NCBI GenBank assembly: GCA_038373865.1
Contig: JAXGGA010001083.1
Location: 1-64,000 of the forward strand
DNA from: Uloborus plumipes
Lineage: Eukaryota; Arthropoda; Arachnida; Araneae; Uloboridae
Length of the DNA: 64,000 nucleotides
Direction of reading: 5' to 3'
Part shown: positions 1 to 11,045 of the stretch, in pieces
Layout of the letters: every line of letters starts with the position of its first letter
Numbering within the stretch: position 1 is the stretch's first letter
The notes under the pieces: generated by a model
The model's database searches: none
What the model was told of the DNA's origin: nothing
Seen by the model: the letters and a program-made list of their open reading frames with translations, nothing else
Position numbers and translations under genes: made by a program

Positions 1-300
1 ACATTACTGTGATATTCGCAAAGAACGTGAAGTTTATCTTTCATTCAGAGTTACATGAACGCATCAACGCGTAAGAATACAGTTTAGCCTTCAGTAATAA
101 CAATCCTCTTGAATATATTACTTTTCAACTTATAAATGACTCGAATCTCATGATAAACAGTCAGTTTCCATGACTTTTGGACATTTTTCGCTGAAATCCA
201 TGACTTCCATGACCAATTTCGATCATATTTGAAATCCATTACTTTTCCCGACTTTCCCTGACTCCAGTCTTAGGACTGCTATGATTGAGCTGTGGGTGCA
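1..300 (-). repeat. Copy of the GTCCGCG/ATGGAAAGTC repeat family
   Basis: Reverse-complement match to 2700-2905 and 5985-6430: shared blocks include TAAGAATACAGTTTAGCCTT, AACAATCCTCTTGAATATAT and many TCCATGACTTTCC units. The left end is cut by the window edge. Confidence 0.75.
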
Positions 301-430
301 TTTGCTTCAGTTCTGCCTCAGCCCTGGCTTACGGGCGGTAACTCATTGCACATTACCAAGCTTTTGCCTTCAAATTTCGAGTTGAGCCGCACCATAGTTT
401 GCGGACGCTCGCTGGTAACAGTGGCGTAAT
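290..430 (+). repeat. Interspersed repeat with TTCTGCCTYAGCCCTGGC core
   Basis: The core and the following GGGCGGTAAC recur, diverged, near 55880-55925 and 56555-56690, and the preceding part (GAGCTGTGGGTGCATTTG) recurs at 2675. Dispersed TE family of unknown class. Confidence 0.55.
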
Positions 431-497
431 TTCATACCCGCAAGACCCCGCAACGCGGGGGGGGCCCAAAATTGGTAGGGGCCCAAAATAAATTCGA

Positions 498-1300
498 CCT
501 TTTTTTTTTTTTTCAATTATGAATTCGATTGCATTTATTTAGTCCGCGAGGCCCCAAAGCTGTTTTCTTTCGATTTCCACGTTCGCGAGGGACAAGAGTT
601 TTCTCCACGCGATAATGTTTTCATTCCCCAGATAAAACACTCCGCGTTCGACTGGTGGGTCACAGGAAGGCAGCAGGTGGTCAATTATCCATACCGTACC
701 ACCACAATACTTCCAAGAGGGCAGTTTCCATTTCATTTCACACCTCCAGGGTCCCCCGTACCTACCACAGCTTCGTGGTTTAACCGGGATAGGGCCCTGA
801 AGGGCGCTCTGTTCTTAATTTTGAACCAGAACCTAGGGTCGAGCAAACCCTAGGCCCAGCACCCCCAGAGGTATCGTTTCACTTGGAGGACTTTGTGACC
901 ACGACATTTTTAACGCCTCCCAGCCACCATTAATCAAGGCGGTGGATCTTTGATCGGCTGGGATCGAACCCGGGTCCCTCCGGACACGAGTCCGATGCCT
1001 TACCGATCGGGCCACCACGGCCCGAGAGGCAGTTTCCAGTTTGGAAGAGCCCAAAGCGAAGTAGGAGAGAAGGGGCAGGGAGAGGATAAGCAGGGCCTGA
1101 TTACTGAATAAGGCCGTGGCCAAGCCCCCCCCACTCCCTCGCTCTTTAGGGGCCCCCAAACGGCTAATATTGTTTCAGTTTCAGTCTATGACAAAAATTG
1201 TTTCGGCCAAAGGTTAAAATTGTAAAGCTTGAAAGCAGGGGCCCCCAAAGAAGTTTTTGCCCTAGCGGCCAGAGAAATCTCAATCGGGCCGTGAGGATAA
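498..1300 (-). repeat. Repeat-rich region with tRNA-derived SINE-like sequence
   Basis: The tRNA-like head (948-1023, minus strand) is followed, reading leftwards, by a body including GGTTTAACCGGG and ending near a T15 run at about 500, which is an A-tail on the minus strand. Pieces of the body (CCGTACCTACC...GGTTTAACCGG) recur at 9347-9390 and 63855-63890. The 108-codon minus-strand frame here is low-complexity and is not called a gene. Confidence 0.5.
948..1023 (-). repeat. tRNA-like SINE head with A and B boxes
   Basis: On the minus strand: GGGCCGTGGTGGCCCGATCG, later GGACCCGGGTTCGATCCCAG. TGGCCCGATCGG fits a pol III A box and GGTTCGATCCC a perfect B box. The anticodon-arm region could display CGT. 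The 3' end does not pair with the 5' end as a tRNA acceptor stem, so it is a SINE head rather than a functional tRNA gene. Confidence 0.6.
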
Positions 1301-2590
1301 GCCCTAATCTAAGTATAGAATAGGCCCATTACGAGTTCAAATATCAAAAGTCCATGTAAATGAGAAAGTTTTTCATCGGATTCGTTCATGTGGCAAATGT
1401 ACGTTGATTTATTTATTTTATTCTATTTATTTGTTTGCTCATTTTTCCAATTTTTGTCCAATGTAATATTTTTATTCATGCCTTTTAACATCTACAATTT
1501 TCTTCTGTGTCTTCGTATATGTGACGACATTTCACGAAAAAGTCATGAGTGCGTAGTTAAGCTCGAATATCTGCTTTTCAATTGATGTAAAAAAATTCAA
1601 ACTAATATTTTTCAGTTTTGTTGCAGCAGTAACTTTATTATCAATTCGAGTAGTTGTACATTTCTATCACTGTTGGGCCATAAACAACCTCATTGAAACC
1701 TCTAGCAAATGACGTATGCATATTCAGTGACTTTTGCAATTTCATGAACTTCTAGAATATTGCTCTTTAAAAATATTCTTATTACTGCGACACGGCAAAT
1801 TTCTACTGTTATAAAATTTTTAGAACGTACGCATGGGATAAAATATGTGTACGGTAAAGCAAAAGTAATTTCAAATCTATTTTGCTACTTACGGGTATTC
1901 TTGTTTTTAATCATGGTTTAAATCACTTGAAATTTAATCAATGTATATTATATGTATATTTTATGTATATATGTAGTTATGTGATGCATAAATCAAAGTT
2001 TAAATCGTATTGAAGCATGTTGTTTTATTTTGGCTAAGAGTTGGGTAAAATTTAAACCAATTTGATTTTGTCAAGTACGTCTGTCAACAGAGTATAAAGT
2101 AACCTTTTTGCATTTTAATTCTCCAATAGGGAAGTGAAGTACAGTATTTGTCTGTTTGTGATTTTATATTTTGTCCCCCTTCAGTATCAGCACCTAATTT
2201 TCCTTTCTCCCCCTCCCCCCTCTCTCTCAAAAAAAAAAAACGAATTTTAAAATTTTTGGCCGATTCCTTTATTAGACTTACAGTCTTAATTCGTTCTTTA
2301 CTTTCATCACCTTTCATACTACATTGTAGATTTATTACGAAAGTCAAGAAACCTAAAATATAATCAAATGAATAAGAAACATAAAAACCTGATATGAGTT
2401 TTAAATTTTTTCTGAATTTTTTTTTTCAAAAATTTTGTTTCTTTTTTTATGTGTGTGTGTGTGTGGGGGGGGGGGGGGGGCAATCATATTTTCTGCGGGG
2501 GGGGGGGCCTAAATTTGAAGTTACGCCACTGGCTGGTAAGATAAATTCACTTTATCTACCAGTTTGTTGGCTTTCTTACTTACATTAAGA
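1300..2590. other. AT-rich non-coding DNA with homopolymer runs
   Basis: No gene or element is recognised. Notable only for a T/C-rich stretch at 2190-2250 and G runs at 2465-2508. Confidence 0.5.
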
Positions 2591-2905
2591 GGATTTTTGC
2601 CTCCGGCTCGATCATTGGCTATTCCTAACTGAGGAGCCCATAATAAGGGCGAAACTGCAGTCTTAGGATGCTATGATCGAGCTGTGGGTGCATTTGTTTT
2701 AAAGTCAGGGAAAGTAATGGAAAGTCAGGGAAAGTCATGGAACGTCATGGATTTCAAATATGATCGAAATTGGTCATGGAAAGTCATGGATTTCAGCGGA
2801 AAATGTCCAAAAGTCATGGAAACTGACTGTTTATCATGGAGATTTGCGTCGTTTATAAGTTGAAAAGTAATATATTCAAGAGGATTGTTATTACCAGAGA
2901 ACCTT
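2590..2905 (+). repeat. Repeat copies: TTCTGCC-family flank and ATGGAAAGTC family
   Basis: 2700-2905 is the plus-strand counterpart of 1-300. It includes the uninterrupted sequence AAGTTGAAAAGTAATATATT, which is the empty site for the palindrome inserted at 6258. Confidence 0.7.
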
Positions 2906-3267
2906 TATACTCAGAGTAGTGACAAGGACAGAAATAGCGCTTCTGCGCATGTTCTCCGAGTCGAAAAACCGTCCAACTCGAATTAGCTGGGGCATTCGTA
3001 CTTGGCGCGGTATCTCTCGTTTGGCGTAAAGGGGTCAATTTCCCGCGGTCGAAAAGAAAACCCAACGCAACACTTCTGCTGGTGCATTTGGTACTTTTTT
3101 TTTATCGTATGAATGAATTTATGCTAGATAAGCGGTATTTCACATCACTTTTTAGTCCTGTGAAAATTTTTGCTATCCGCTAAAACCTTATCTGCTACTT
3201 GGTGTAATTTTTGTACTTTTTCCAAAATTAATTTTTTATTATGTATATTTTACATTATAAACACCAA

Positions 3268-3573
3268 GGCTGGAATTCAAGTGAAACAGGCGATCGCAAA
3301 TTACAATCGCTACTGGAAATTAGAACGTTTCTTGATAAAAACATCGTGACGTCAGCGTGACGTTTGCGTGACGTTTGCCTATGAAAAACGAGCTAGATAA
3401 AACGAAAAAAGCCTACTTGGAGAATAAGAGGAAATCGCTGACTGCTTGTGAGCTCTTATTGGCTCCACCCGTAGTGACGTCAGTGCCAAGTTAAGTTGAT
3501 GATAATGTAATTCACTTCCAGTAGCGATTGCAATTCGAAGCGATTGCAATGGTGTTTCACTTGAATCCCTGCC
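3268..3573. mobile_element. MITE with GGCWGGRATTCAAGTGAAAC termini, copy 1
   Basis: Starts GGCTGGAATTCAAGTGAAAC and ends with the complement (GTTTCACTTGAATCCCTGCC). The interior contains ACATCGTGACGTCAGCGTG. Related copies at 42856-43152, 43966-44267 and a short form at 47391-47558. Possibly PIF/Harbinger-like; no transposase. Confidence 0.75.
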
Positions 3574-3817
3574 TTAACAGATATTTTAAATCTAAGAAAT
3601 AAATAAATAAAATATATTTCAAGCATTATGTGAAGTAAAATCTTGTCAATGTTTTATGAAGTCTGTTGATACAACTTTTGATGAGAACATTAATTTTGAA
3701 TAAGTAATGATTATAAGTTTGAATATGTAAGTAAGATACATATTGCTAAAATCAGTAAATGTACTGAATGATTTTAATCATATACATTTACAAGTTTTCT
3801 AACTAAATATTAAAATA

Positions 3818-4640
3818 CTAGCTGATGTGCCCGGCGTCGCACGGGTTTAACACGTCCGGGTCACCAATTATGGAGGTTGTTATTTCCATATTTATAATTC
3901 AAGAACAGACTTCATTAGAAACCAAACAACTTATTTTATTATAGAACAACCAACTGAAATTACAATTTTTAAATATATCATGCACAAGTGCGTGCTCGAT
4001 AAAAAGTGCGTGCCAAGTTACATGGTTACAGTTACATTTCAGATATTTACAGTTCGCCACAAATGCAACATGCCAAATCCAAGAAAATAAATATATGTCT
4101 TTCAACTAAGCCCAGTAGAATCATATTTCTTAAAGCTATTTTTTGTGATCATGCGGTAAATTAACTGGGTGTGAAGAAGAACGTGAAATCAAACTTAAAT
4201 GCGTTATTTATTTTATCCGTGTGATTTTCCAAAAAAATCATTTTCTAACTGTTGCCAATATCAATTTTTTTTTATTACGCGGTATCGATTATTGGCATAG
4301 ATGAATATAAAAATCCTAAGAAAGCAATAAATTTCATACTTACTCCAGAGAAGCCTTGGTTCAAAATTTTCATCGTGATTACTATTAATACTGTTCTTGC
4401 GGGGCAACGAAATTTTGTAACAATGGGTTGAAATTTTAATCATTTAATGTGGAAATTACATGAAATTTACTATTTTCCATAATAACTTTTTGAAACTAAG
4501 CTTTTTAGAAATAAATTATAGCTTATCCTGCTCCCTGTTACTGTAGCTATCTACGGTGAAAAAATGGTTAAAATCGGTTCAGTAGTTTGGAAGATTACCC
4601 CGGACATACGGATACAAAAGTAGTCTTTTATGTATATAGA
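3818..4640 (-). mobile_element. Non-autonomous Helitron-like element, family 2
   Basis: On the minus strand it begins TCTATATACATAAAAGAC and ends CCGGGCACATCAGCTAG, with a GC-rich stem just before the CTAG end. The flanks are A and T, the Helitron insertion dinucleotide. No Rep/helicase coding seen. Confidence 0.65.
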
Positions 4641-5984
4641 TTGTCCGAGCTCAAGGATATAATTTAACAGCTTTGATGTGCATTACCATAAAAAAGGAAA
4701 ATAACCATATTTTGAAACAGGGTTTGAAAATATATTTTCCAAAAAATCGATTGTTTTGATAAATATATAACATTTTCATTCAACAAAATCTATACTTGTA
4801 AAAATGCAATTAATCCGGGTCTTTAAGAACTATAATATTTAAAATTAATTTCTTTGAGAATCAAAATCTATTTCATAAAAAAGTACTATTTTGTCTAGTA
4901 TTTATGTATGAATGGCATTTATAATAATTTGTTCAATGCAACATTTGAAAGAGTGTTTTACCAAAAAAAGTAAAAATATTGTAAATTTTCTATTGGCCTT
5001 TTTTACATTTATACATGCACTCTATAAAGCCGATTACATGCATGTTCCCGATGAAAGTCATACACAAACATCACAATATCGGACACACACACACACACAC
5101 AAAAAAGATGAATTAATATATTCTACAAACAAATTATAGGGTATTACGTTTATAATCGTTATTGTTTGGGGACAACTGAACATTGAAAGTTTAGAAATCC
5201 ATTCATGTTCATTTATTATAATTCTAAAACTAAATTTCGAAAATTTCAGACACTATGATATTTTCATAACTATTGACTACAATATCAACTTAAGCAGCAG
5301 ACTCAGAATAAGAGACACTAAGTAACAAAATATTTGTAGAAAGATAATTTGTACAATGCAATACAAAAAAAAAATCAAGCGTACTCATGGAAGTGTTTCA
5401 AATACTTAAAAAATATTGAAATTCTGTTCAAAGAGACCCTCCATTTTTCTGCTTCAAATACAAGCTCTTTAAACCTTGAGTACAGTAACCTGTTTGGCGT
5501 GCGTTTAAAGCCCAGCTGTCGCCAAAGCAAGCTTCTTCGTGGACTTTTAAAAAAAGCCTTAAAAATAAAATTACAGGTAAAGAAACACTATGAATTGAAG
5601 CAAGACAGTTAGTTGATAGATTAAAGTACATTCTAAATGCATTGGATTACTTTCCTCGTTCAAAATATTGCTCAGAATACAGAAAACAAAACCTTGAACA
5701 TAAGTCTGATAAAACAAAAGAATTTTTTTAAAAATCCTGAGGTAAAAAATACTTCATTGAAGGCACTAGAATAGTGCACAGCACATCAAAGAATGTAAAA
5801 CTGAAAACCAAATTGCATGACGTAATTTATTTCACTAGAAATCCACTTTTTTTTCTGGAGCGCAAGTCGCGCGCAATGCTATTCCTATGGACGGGAACTC
5901 CAGCGTTGGACGGTTTTTGCTATTGACCAATCAGCGCGCGGTACGCCTGTGTCGCTTCTCTCAGTATATAGATTCTCTAGTTAT
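4641..5984. other. Intergenic AT-rich DNA
   Basis: No gene is recognised. A (CA)n run lies at about 5082-5100. A GC-rich patch at 5850-5970 (GGAGCGCAAGTCGCGCGCAA) looks like degraded TE sequence. Confidence 0.4.
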
Positions 5985-6826
5985 TACTGAAGGCTAAACT
6001 GTATTCTTACGCGTTGATGCGTTCATGTAACTCTGAATGAAAGATAAAATTCACGTTCTTTGCGAATATCAAAGTAATATATTTGAGGGTGTCCGCGAAC
6101 CTGGAAAGTCATGGAAAGTCAGGGGAAGTCATGGATTTCAAATATGATCGAACTTGGTCATGGAAAGTCATGGATTTCAAAGAAAAATGTCCAAAAGTCA
6201 TGGAAACTGACTGTTTATCATGGAGATTCGCGTCATTTATAAGTTGAAAAGTAATATCTGTACCTCAGAACCAGACTAACGTAAGTCCATTTTCGTCATT
6301 TTTCAGTAGAGGGGAAAAACGATGTATTCGACAATCGTTTTTCCCCTCTACCAAAAAATGACGAAAATGGAGTTACGTTAGTCTGGTTCTGAGGTACAGA
6401 TATATTCAAGAGGATTGTTATTACTGAAGGCTAAACTGTATTCTTACGCGTTGATGCGTTCATGTAACTCTGAATGAAAGATAAAATTCACGTTCTTTGC
6501 GAATATCAAAGTAATATATTTACAGGGTGTCCGCGCACCTGGAAAGTCAGGGAAAGTCAGGGAATTTCCATGACTTTCCCTGACTTTCCATGACTTTCCC
6601 TGAGTTTCCATGACTTTCCCTGAGTTTCCATGACTTTCCCTGACTTACCCTGACTTTCCATGACTTTCCCTGACTTTCCATGACTTTCGAGGTGCGCGGA
6701 CACCCTGTAAAATATATTACTTTGATATCCGCAAAGAACGTGAATTTTATCTTTCATTCAGAGTTACATGAACGCATCAACGCGTAAGAATACAATTTAG
6801 CCTTCAGTAATAACAATCCTCTTTGT
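5985..6826. mobile_element. Composite of fold-back repeats of the GTCCGCG family
   Basis: Two direct copies of TTACTGAAGGCTAAACTGTA...AATATCAAAGTAATATATT (5985-6090, 6420-6523). The second is mirrored at 6713-6826, making a palindrome of about 420 bp. At its centre is a unit with termini CAGGGTGTCCGCGCACCT and its complement (6524-6710), filled with alternating GACTTTCC and ATGACTTTCCCTG units of about 20 bp. Confidence 0.75.
6258..6399. mobile_element. 142-bp near-perfect palindromic insertion
   Basis: Arms of about 65 bp: CTGTACCTCAGAACCAGACT at one end and its complement at the other, with about 10 unpaired central bases. It is flanked by ATAT on both sides; the undisturbed copy at 2860-2880 has one ATAT, so the insertion and its 4-bp duplication can be read directly. 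Confidence 0.85.
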
Positions 6827-9800
6827 TTTTCGTCAAATGTTCAGGCTCAAACAGCTGATAGATTTTGATTTTCGTCTTTACATAAATAAGGACGCTAAAA
6901 ATATTTCAAATCATTTCTTAGTGCTTGCAAAAAAAGGGTTGCTGTGAACCCAGCTCTTAGATATTCTTTCCCATTAACGATAAGAATATGAAAGAAATCA
7001 CATTCATATGTTACGAATACCTTTTGTTTGTCCAGCTGCAAGTTTGAACTGGTTGGGAAATATCCATAACTCTAAGCCATAAAGAATCTTTAATACAGAT
7101 ATAACACGAGGAATCACCCCTGGGACACGAAAACACACACCAAGAGAAGATTGCTCTGTTCAAGAAAATCGCACTAAGCTCTAGTATCTTCCTTGGACAC
7201 TTCTTTTACATGGGTCATCAGAAGTTAACTTTGCGCAACTTCCATTACTAGTTGCACGTTGCTCTGAATGTGCTACCAACTCCTCAACCTCATCGTTCCT
7301 CACTCCAGACTTAAAATTAGAATGTTTTATTCTGGACTATGATTGCTAAAACCGCTTAAAAAGCAGTATTGTAGATTCAATGGCAATGGATGGTTCCACG
7401 CAATTGCGTGAACATCGCATCTGACATTGCACGCAATCAAATACCCAAATTCTACCTATTTCTTGGTTTATCGATTAAAATACTGAGAGACCAAGAGTAG
7501 AATAGATTTTGGTTGTAATACCACAGAAAACACAATGTCTAAAATATAATGGCGGAAAGCACAATATAAAAGTTGCTTCCCTAGTTTTTTTTCCCAAGTT
7601 CAAACATGCTCCAACTTTAGTACCGGCAATGCATGTCGTATTGAAACACATACCACGTACGAGCTCAGTAAGTTCCCATTTATCTAACTGGTTATCGTAT
7701 AGCAGCATTTTCCGTAGCAATTCCAATGCCTGACTAACTTACTAGAACCCAGAAGTAAATCATCAATGCTTGTGGTCCTGATACTAATACTGGTATGAAA
7801 CCCGCCGATCATCCTTCATTTTCCCAATATATTTTGCATAAGTGTTTCGTTCCAGTGAACTATCAAAGGAAGTCCTAGATTTAAACGACTTTTGTAAGTT
7901 AACGGCCAATTCAGAGCGAATAGTTTGCATTTACCGTTTTATGGACGTTGTCAAATCCTCCCCATTTTGACCCATACTTTGTACTGTAGCAGCTACTATC
8001 AAAGTGGCTTTCTGTCACTTATACTGGGCCCTGTCTAGAGTGGATGCTAGGTGTTTTAGCCAAATAAACTCATACACCTCAAACAACCGAAAAGAAAACA
8101 GAAACCACAGCCCGAGCTTGCAGCTGCATTTTCTACCCAAACTCAGGTAAGAGATAATGCAGCTTTGGAGCGGGGGGGGGGGGTAATCGTTACAACTCAC
8201 TTTGAGCTATTAATTTATTGACTAATTACTTAATAGAGTAAACTAACGTTTTAAGTTATTCCATTTTATATGAAGAATAATATTATTTCGGGTAATGAAG
8301 CTATATACTCCAACTCTCGAAATTGCTAATTTTCAACAGAATTCGATCGCGTTGAGCGACCTCTAAATATTATTCAATTGAGCTAAAATGTTACATACAT
8401 CACATTCATGAATAGTGTAAAAAAACTGCGGGTCAGACCAGAGAAATTTAAGAAAAAAAAATTGAATCACCCTATTGTACAGTAAACTTTCGGACAGTTT
8501 TTTTTTTCATATTCTACTACACAGATACCCTGTGTTGACTCCATATTGAACTAAAGTGCAACAAAAAATAACAATTGACTTTCCTTCTATACACTTTTAT
8601 AAGGGTAGTACTCTCTTAGGAAATCTTTAACATTTACCCGGTTGATAATGGTTAATTGAAATCACTTATAACATTTTTCAATGAATTATTGTCAGAAAAC
8701 CACAAGAAGTTTTAAGAACTGTTTTCTGAGACTTCTACTTCCCAGGGTTACTTCTTCCACTATGAGGTGTAAGTGCGTACTTCAGCCTTGTTTCTGTAAA
8801 GCATCTGCATTTATATTGAATCAAGTATAAGTGTTGCAATGCATTAATGAGCTTCATCCTACAATTTACCTTAAAAATATAAATTTAAGTTCATGACAGT
8901 TTTTATTAAAAAAACCCCCCAATGATCTTGAGCTGCTTAATTCAAACAAGAAGAATTACTGAAATAAGGAGAATAACTGAAAAACTCATGTAAAGAGAAC
9001 GCAAATTTCGCAAATTTGAGGGAATGCTTTTCGACTAGTTTGTTACGGTCAAATTTTCAAAAAAATTTGACTCTACCACCAGAAGTCATAGTGGAAAAGA
9101 TATACGTAACAAATAGAAAAGTTTAGCGAGAAAAATTTGTTATTCAAACTTAGTTTTATTCTCTGCATAAACATTTAATTCTTGTAATATTGATTTGTGC
9201 AAAAAAGCATTCTTTTAACTATTTTTATGCATATTTTTTTAGAAAGAAAACAACTAAGAGATTGTGCCGAAAAGTAATGTTAAAAATAACAACGTTTTAT
9301 TGCACAAAAGTAGCAGATTACTGCATATACGCTGCTTCACACACTTCAGGGTCCCCCTTACCTACCACAACTCGTGGTATAACTGGGAAACAACTTAACC
9401 TTTAATTATTTAAAGAAGAAAAGAAAGAGTAATTATGTGTTGAATGAGAAGAAAAGAAGATAATGTAAAAGAAAAAAAGCCTTTTTTCATGCGCCTACAG
9501 TGAGTTCTGGGAAAATGTGGATAACTTGAAATTAGTCTACTCTTTTCATTTATTCTACTTTTATATATGTATAAAAGTAGTACCAGAAGGATTAATTCTA
9601 GTTTTGCAAATATTTTGCAGAGCACTCTCTATTATGCATTGACTTGATTGCTTCTTCATTTTTGTTGCATATTTTACAGAAGCCAAACTTCGAAACTGCT
9701 TTGCTGATTTTCTAAATCCAATTTCTACATCGTATCTGATTTTTTCAAACAGCGAAACTTGGTTTCTGATAGATTCATGAGCTAATTTCTATTACAACAA

Positions 9801-10560
9801 TCACTTTAATCTGAACCCTTTTCGCCTTTTTTTACTCCTCCTTTTATGAGTTTTTCTTTATCGGAGAAGACTTCCAAACACGTCTACCTTTTAAATATAC
9901 AATAACATATTTTATAATGTTTTCCACTTTCTGTTGCTTTGACAGATCTTTTTTTCTAGTCGTTACAAAAATCAAGGCTGTTTGGAAGTTATACTTCAAA
10001 TACCTTGATCTCCATTGGTTCACTTTTTCGAAGACGTTCGCACTATTTTTACGAATAAACTACTACAAGAATTACTTAAAATTTAGAAAAGAAGCTGAAT
10101 AAAAAGTGAATTGAAAATAGGAATCACAAAAACAAAAGAAAGGCAAACTACGAAGGTCGATCTTGCCTCATAATGCGAGACGCTCTTGCCCTATCGCACT
10201 TTGAAGAAGTGGCTAGTGCAATTCCTCCTATAAACAGTCTGGCCACAGATTTAACCGAAATAAATCATGTATGGGATTACAAATTATTAGTAAATAGACA
10301 TTCTTTACACGTGAAGTGCTCTGTACTCTCTAATCGAATATCAAAATCTATTACAAACGTCTTCAAACGGAATGAATACACGATCATACAATGCACAATA
10401 CCATTACGTTCATGATCGTTTAAATTGAATTTTGAAAAAGTAAAGCATGATCGAACTGCTTCTTTGAAAGTCAACGAACGTAATTTTTAGAAAACATATC
10501 TCACACTAATAATAACACAGATTTAAGGACTAGTGCGTTGTATTGCAAAACTGCTTGAAT
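6827..10560. other. Intergenic DNA upstream of gene 1
   Basis: No convincing gene. Short open frames are AT-rich and lack motifs. 9347-9390 carries a short piece of the CCTACCAC...GTGGT repeat shared with 750-790. A G10 run lies at about 8172. Little else is recognisable. Confidence 0.45.
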
Positions 10561-10575
10561 CACTTTACATTCTAT

Positions 10576-10633
10576 AAATCTAGCGACAGTATTCACCAGA
10601 CGACAAATCTAGCGACGGTATTCACCAGACGAC
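10576..10633. repeat. Two tandem 29-bp units upstream of gene 1
   Basis: AAATCTAGCGACRGTATTCA followed by CCAGACGAC occurs twice head-to-tail with one mismatch, about 50 bases before the candidate TATA box. It could be a duplicated regulatory site or a chance tandem duplication. Confidence 0.7.
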
Positions 10634-10684
10634 AAAAGTTTGGTCAGACAGCAAAACCACCGGTCGGAGCTCTCTTCAATTAAG

Positions 10685-10690
10685 TATAAG
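10685..10690 (+). promoter_or_regulatory. Candidate TATA box of gene 1
   Basis: TATAAG in AT-rich DNA about 300 bases upstream of the gene 1 ATG; a start of transcription near 10715 would give a leader of about 270 bases. The leader region 10780-10980 resembles 51735-51910, upstream of the orphan exon. Positional inference only. Confidence 0.35.
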
Positions 10691-10733
10691 GTTTCAATTT
10701 GAAGTACAAGTGTGCGATTGAGACTTTATTATT

Positions 10734-10862
10734 ATGGTGACTATCAGCGTGCGTGTTCCTGATTTTTTAAAAATGAGAAGAAAAGTAAAATTCTTCACGG
10801 AACTGGATTTGACAGCGGAAAGCTTTTCAGCTTCCTTTGATAAATTTTACAGGAAACATTGA
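10734..10862 (+). other. Upstream ORF of 42 codons in the gene 1 leader
   Basis: ATG at 10734 begins an open frame (MVTISVRVPDFLKMRRK at its start) ending TGA at 10862, before the main ATG. If transcription starts near 10715 it would be a uORF. No similarity is recognised and its reading frame is not obviously kept in the related leader near 51735, so it may be chance. Confidence 0.25.
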
Positions 10863-10981
10863 AACTAGAAAGGGAAACATTTACTTCCTTCCTCAGATAT
10901 AAACTCATCACCTGATGAACATCTCTGCTATTAAACATATCTTCTAAAGAGAATATAGGCCTAGGACAATAAAAGAGAAAA

Positions 10982-11045
10982 ATGACGCGTTTGATGTTCC
11001 TTTTTGCTGTATCGTTGGCATTGCTTCAAGATGCTCGTGGTCAAG
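10982..11045 (+). CDS. Gene 1 exon 1: signal peptide
   Basis: Encodes MTRLMFLFAVSLALLQDARG followed by Q and the first base of the next codon; donor gtaag at 11046. Hydrophobic core LMFLFAVSLALL, with likely signal cleavage near the exon end. The ATG was chosen because it is the first one in frame before the hydrophobic core, and because the gene 2 signal exon ends the same way (DA-x-x-Q, phase 1). The second Met, five residues in, is an alternative start. Confidence 0.85.

Noticed and set aside
948..1023. Functional tRNA gene on the minus strand
   Set aside because: A and B boxes are good, but the 5' and 3' ends do not form an acceptor stem and the sequence continues into a repeat body.
833..1159. 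108-codon frame on the minus strand
   Set aside because: It overlaps the tRNA-like SINE head and G/C-rich repeat sequence, has no domain, and is explained by local base composition.
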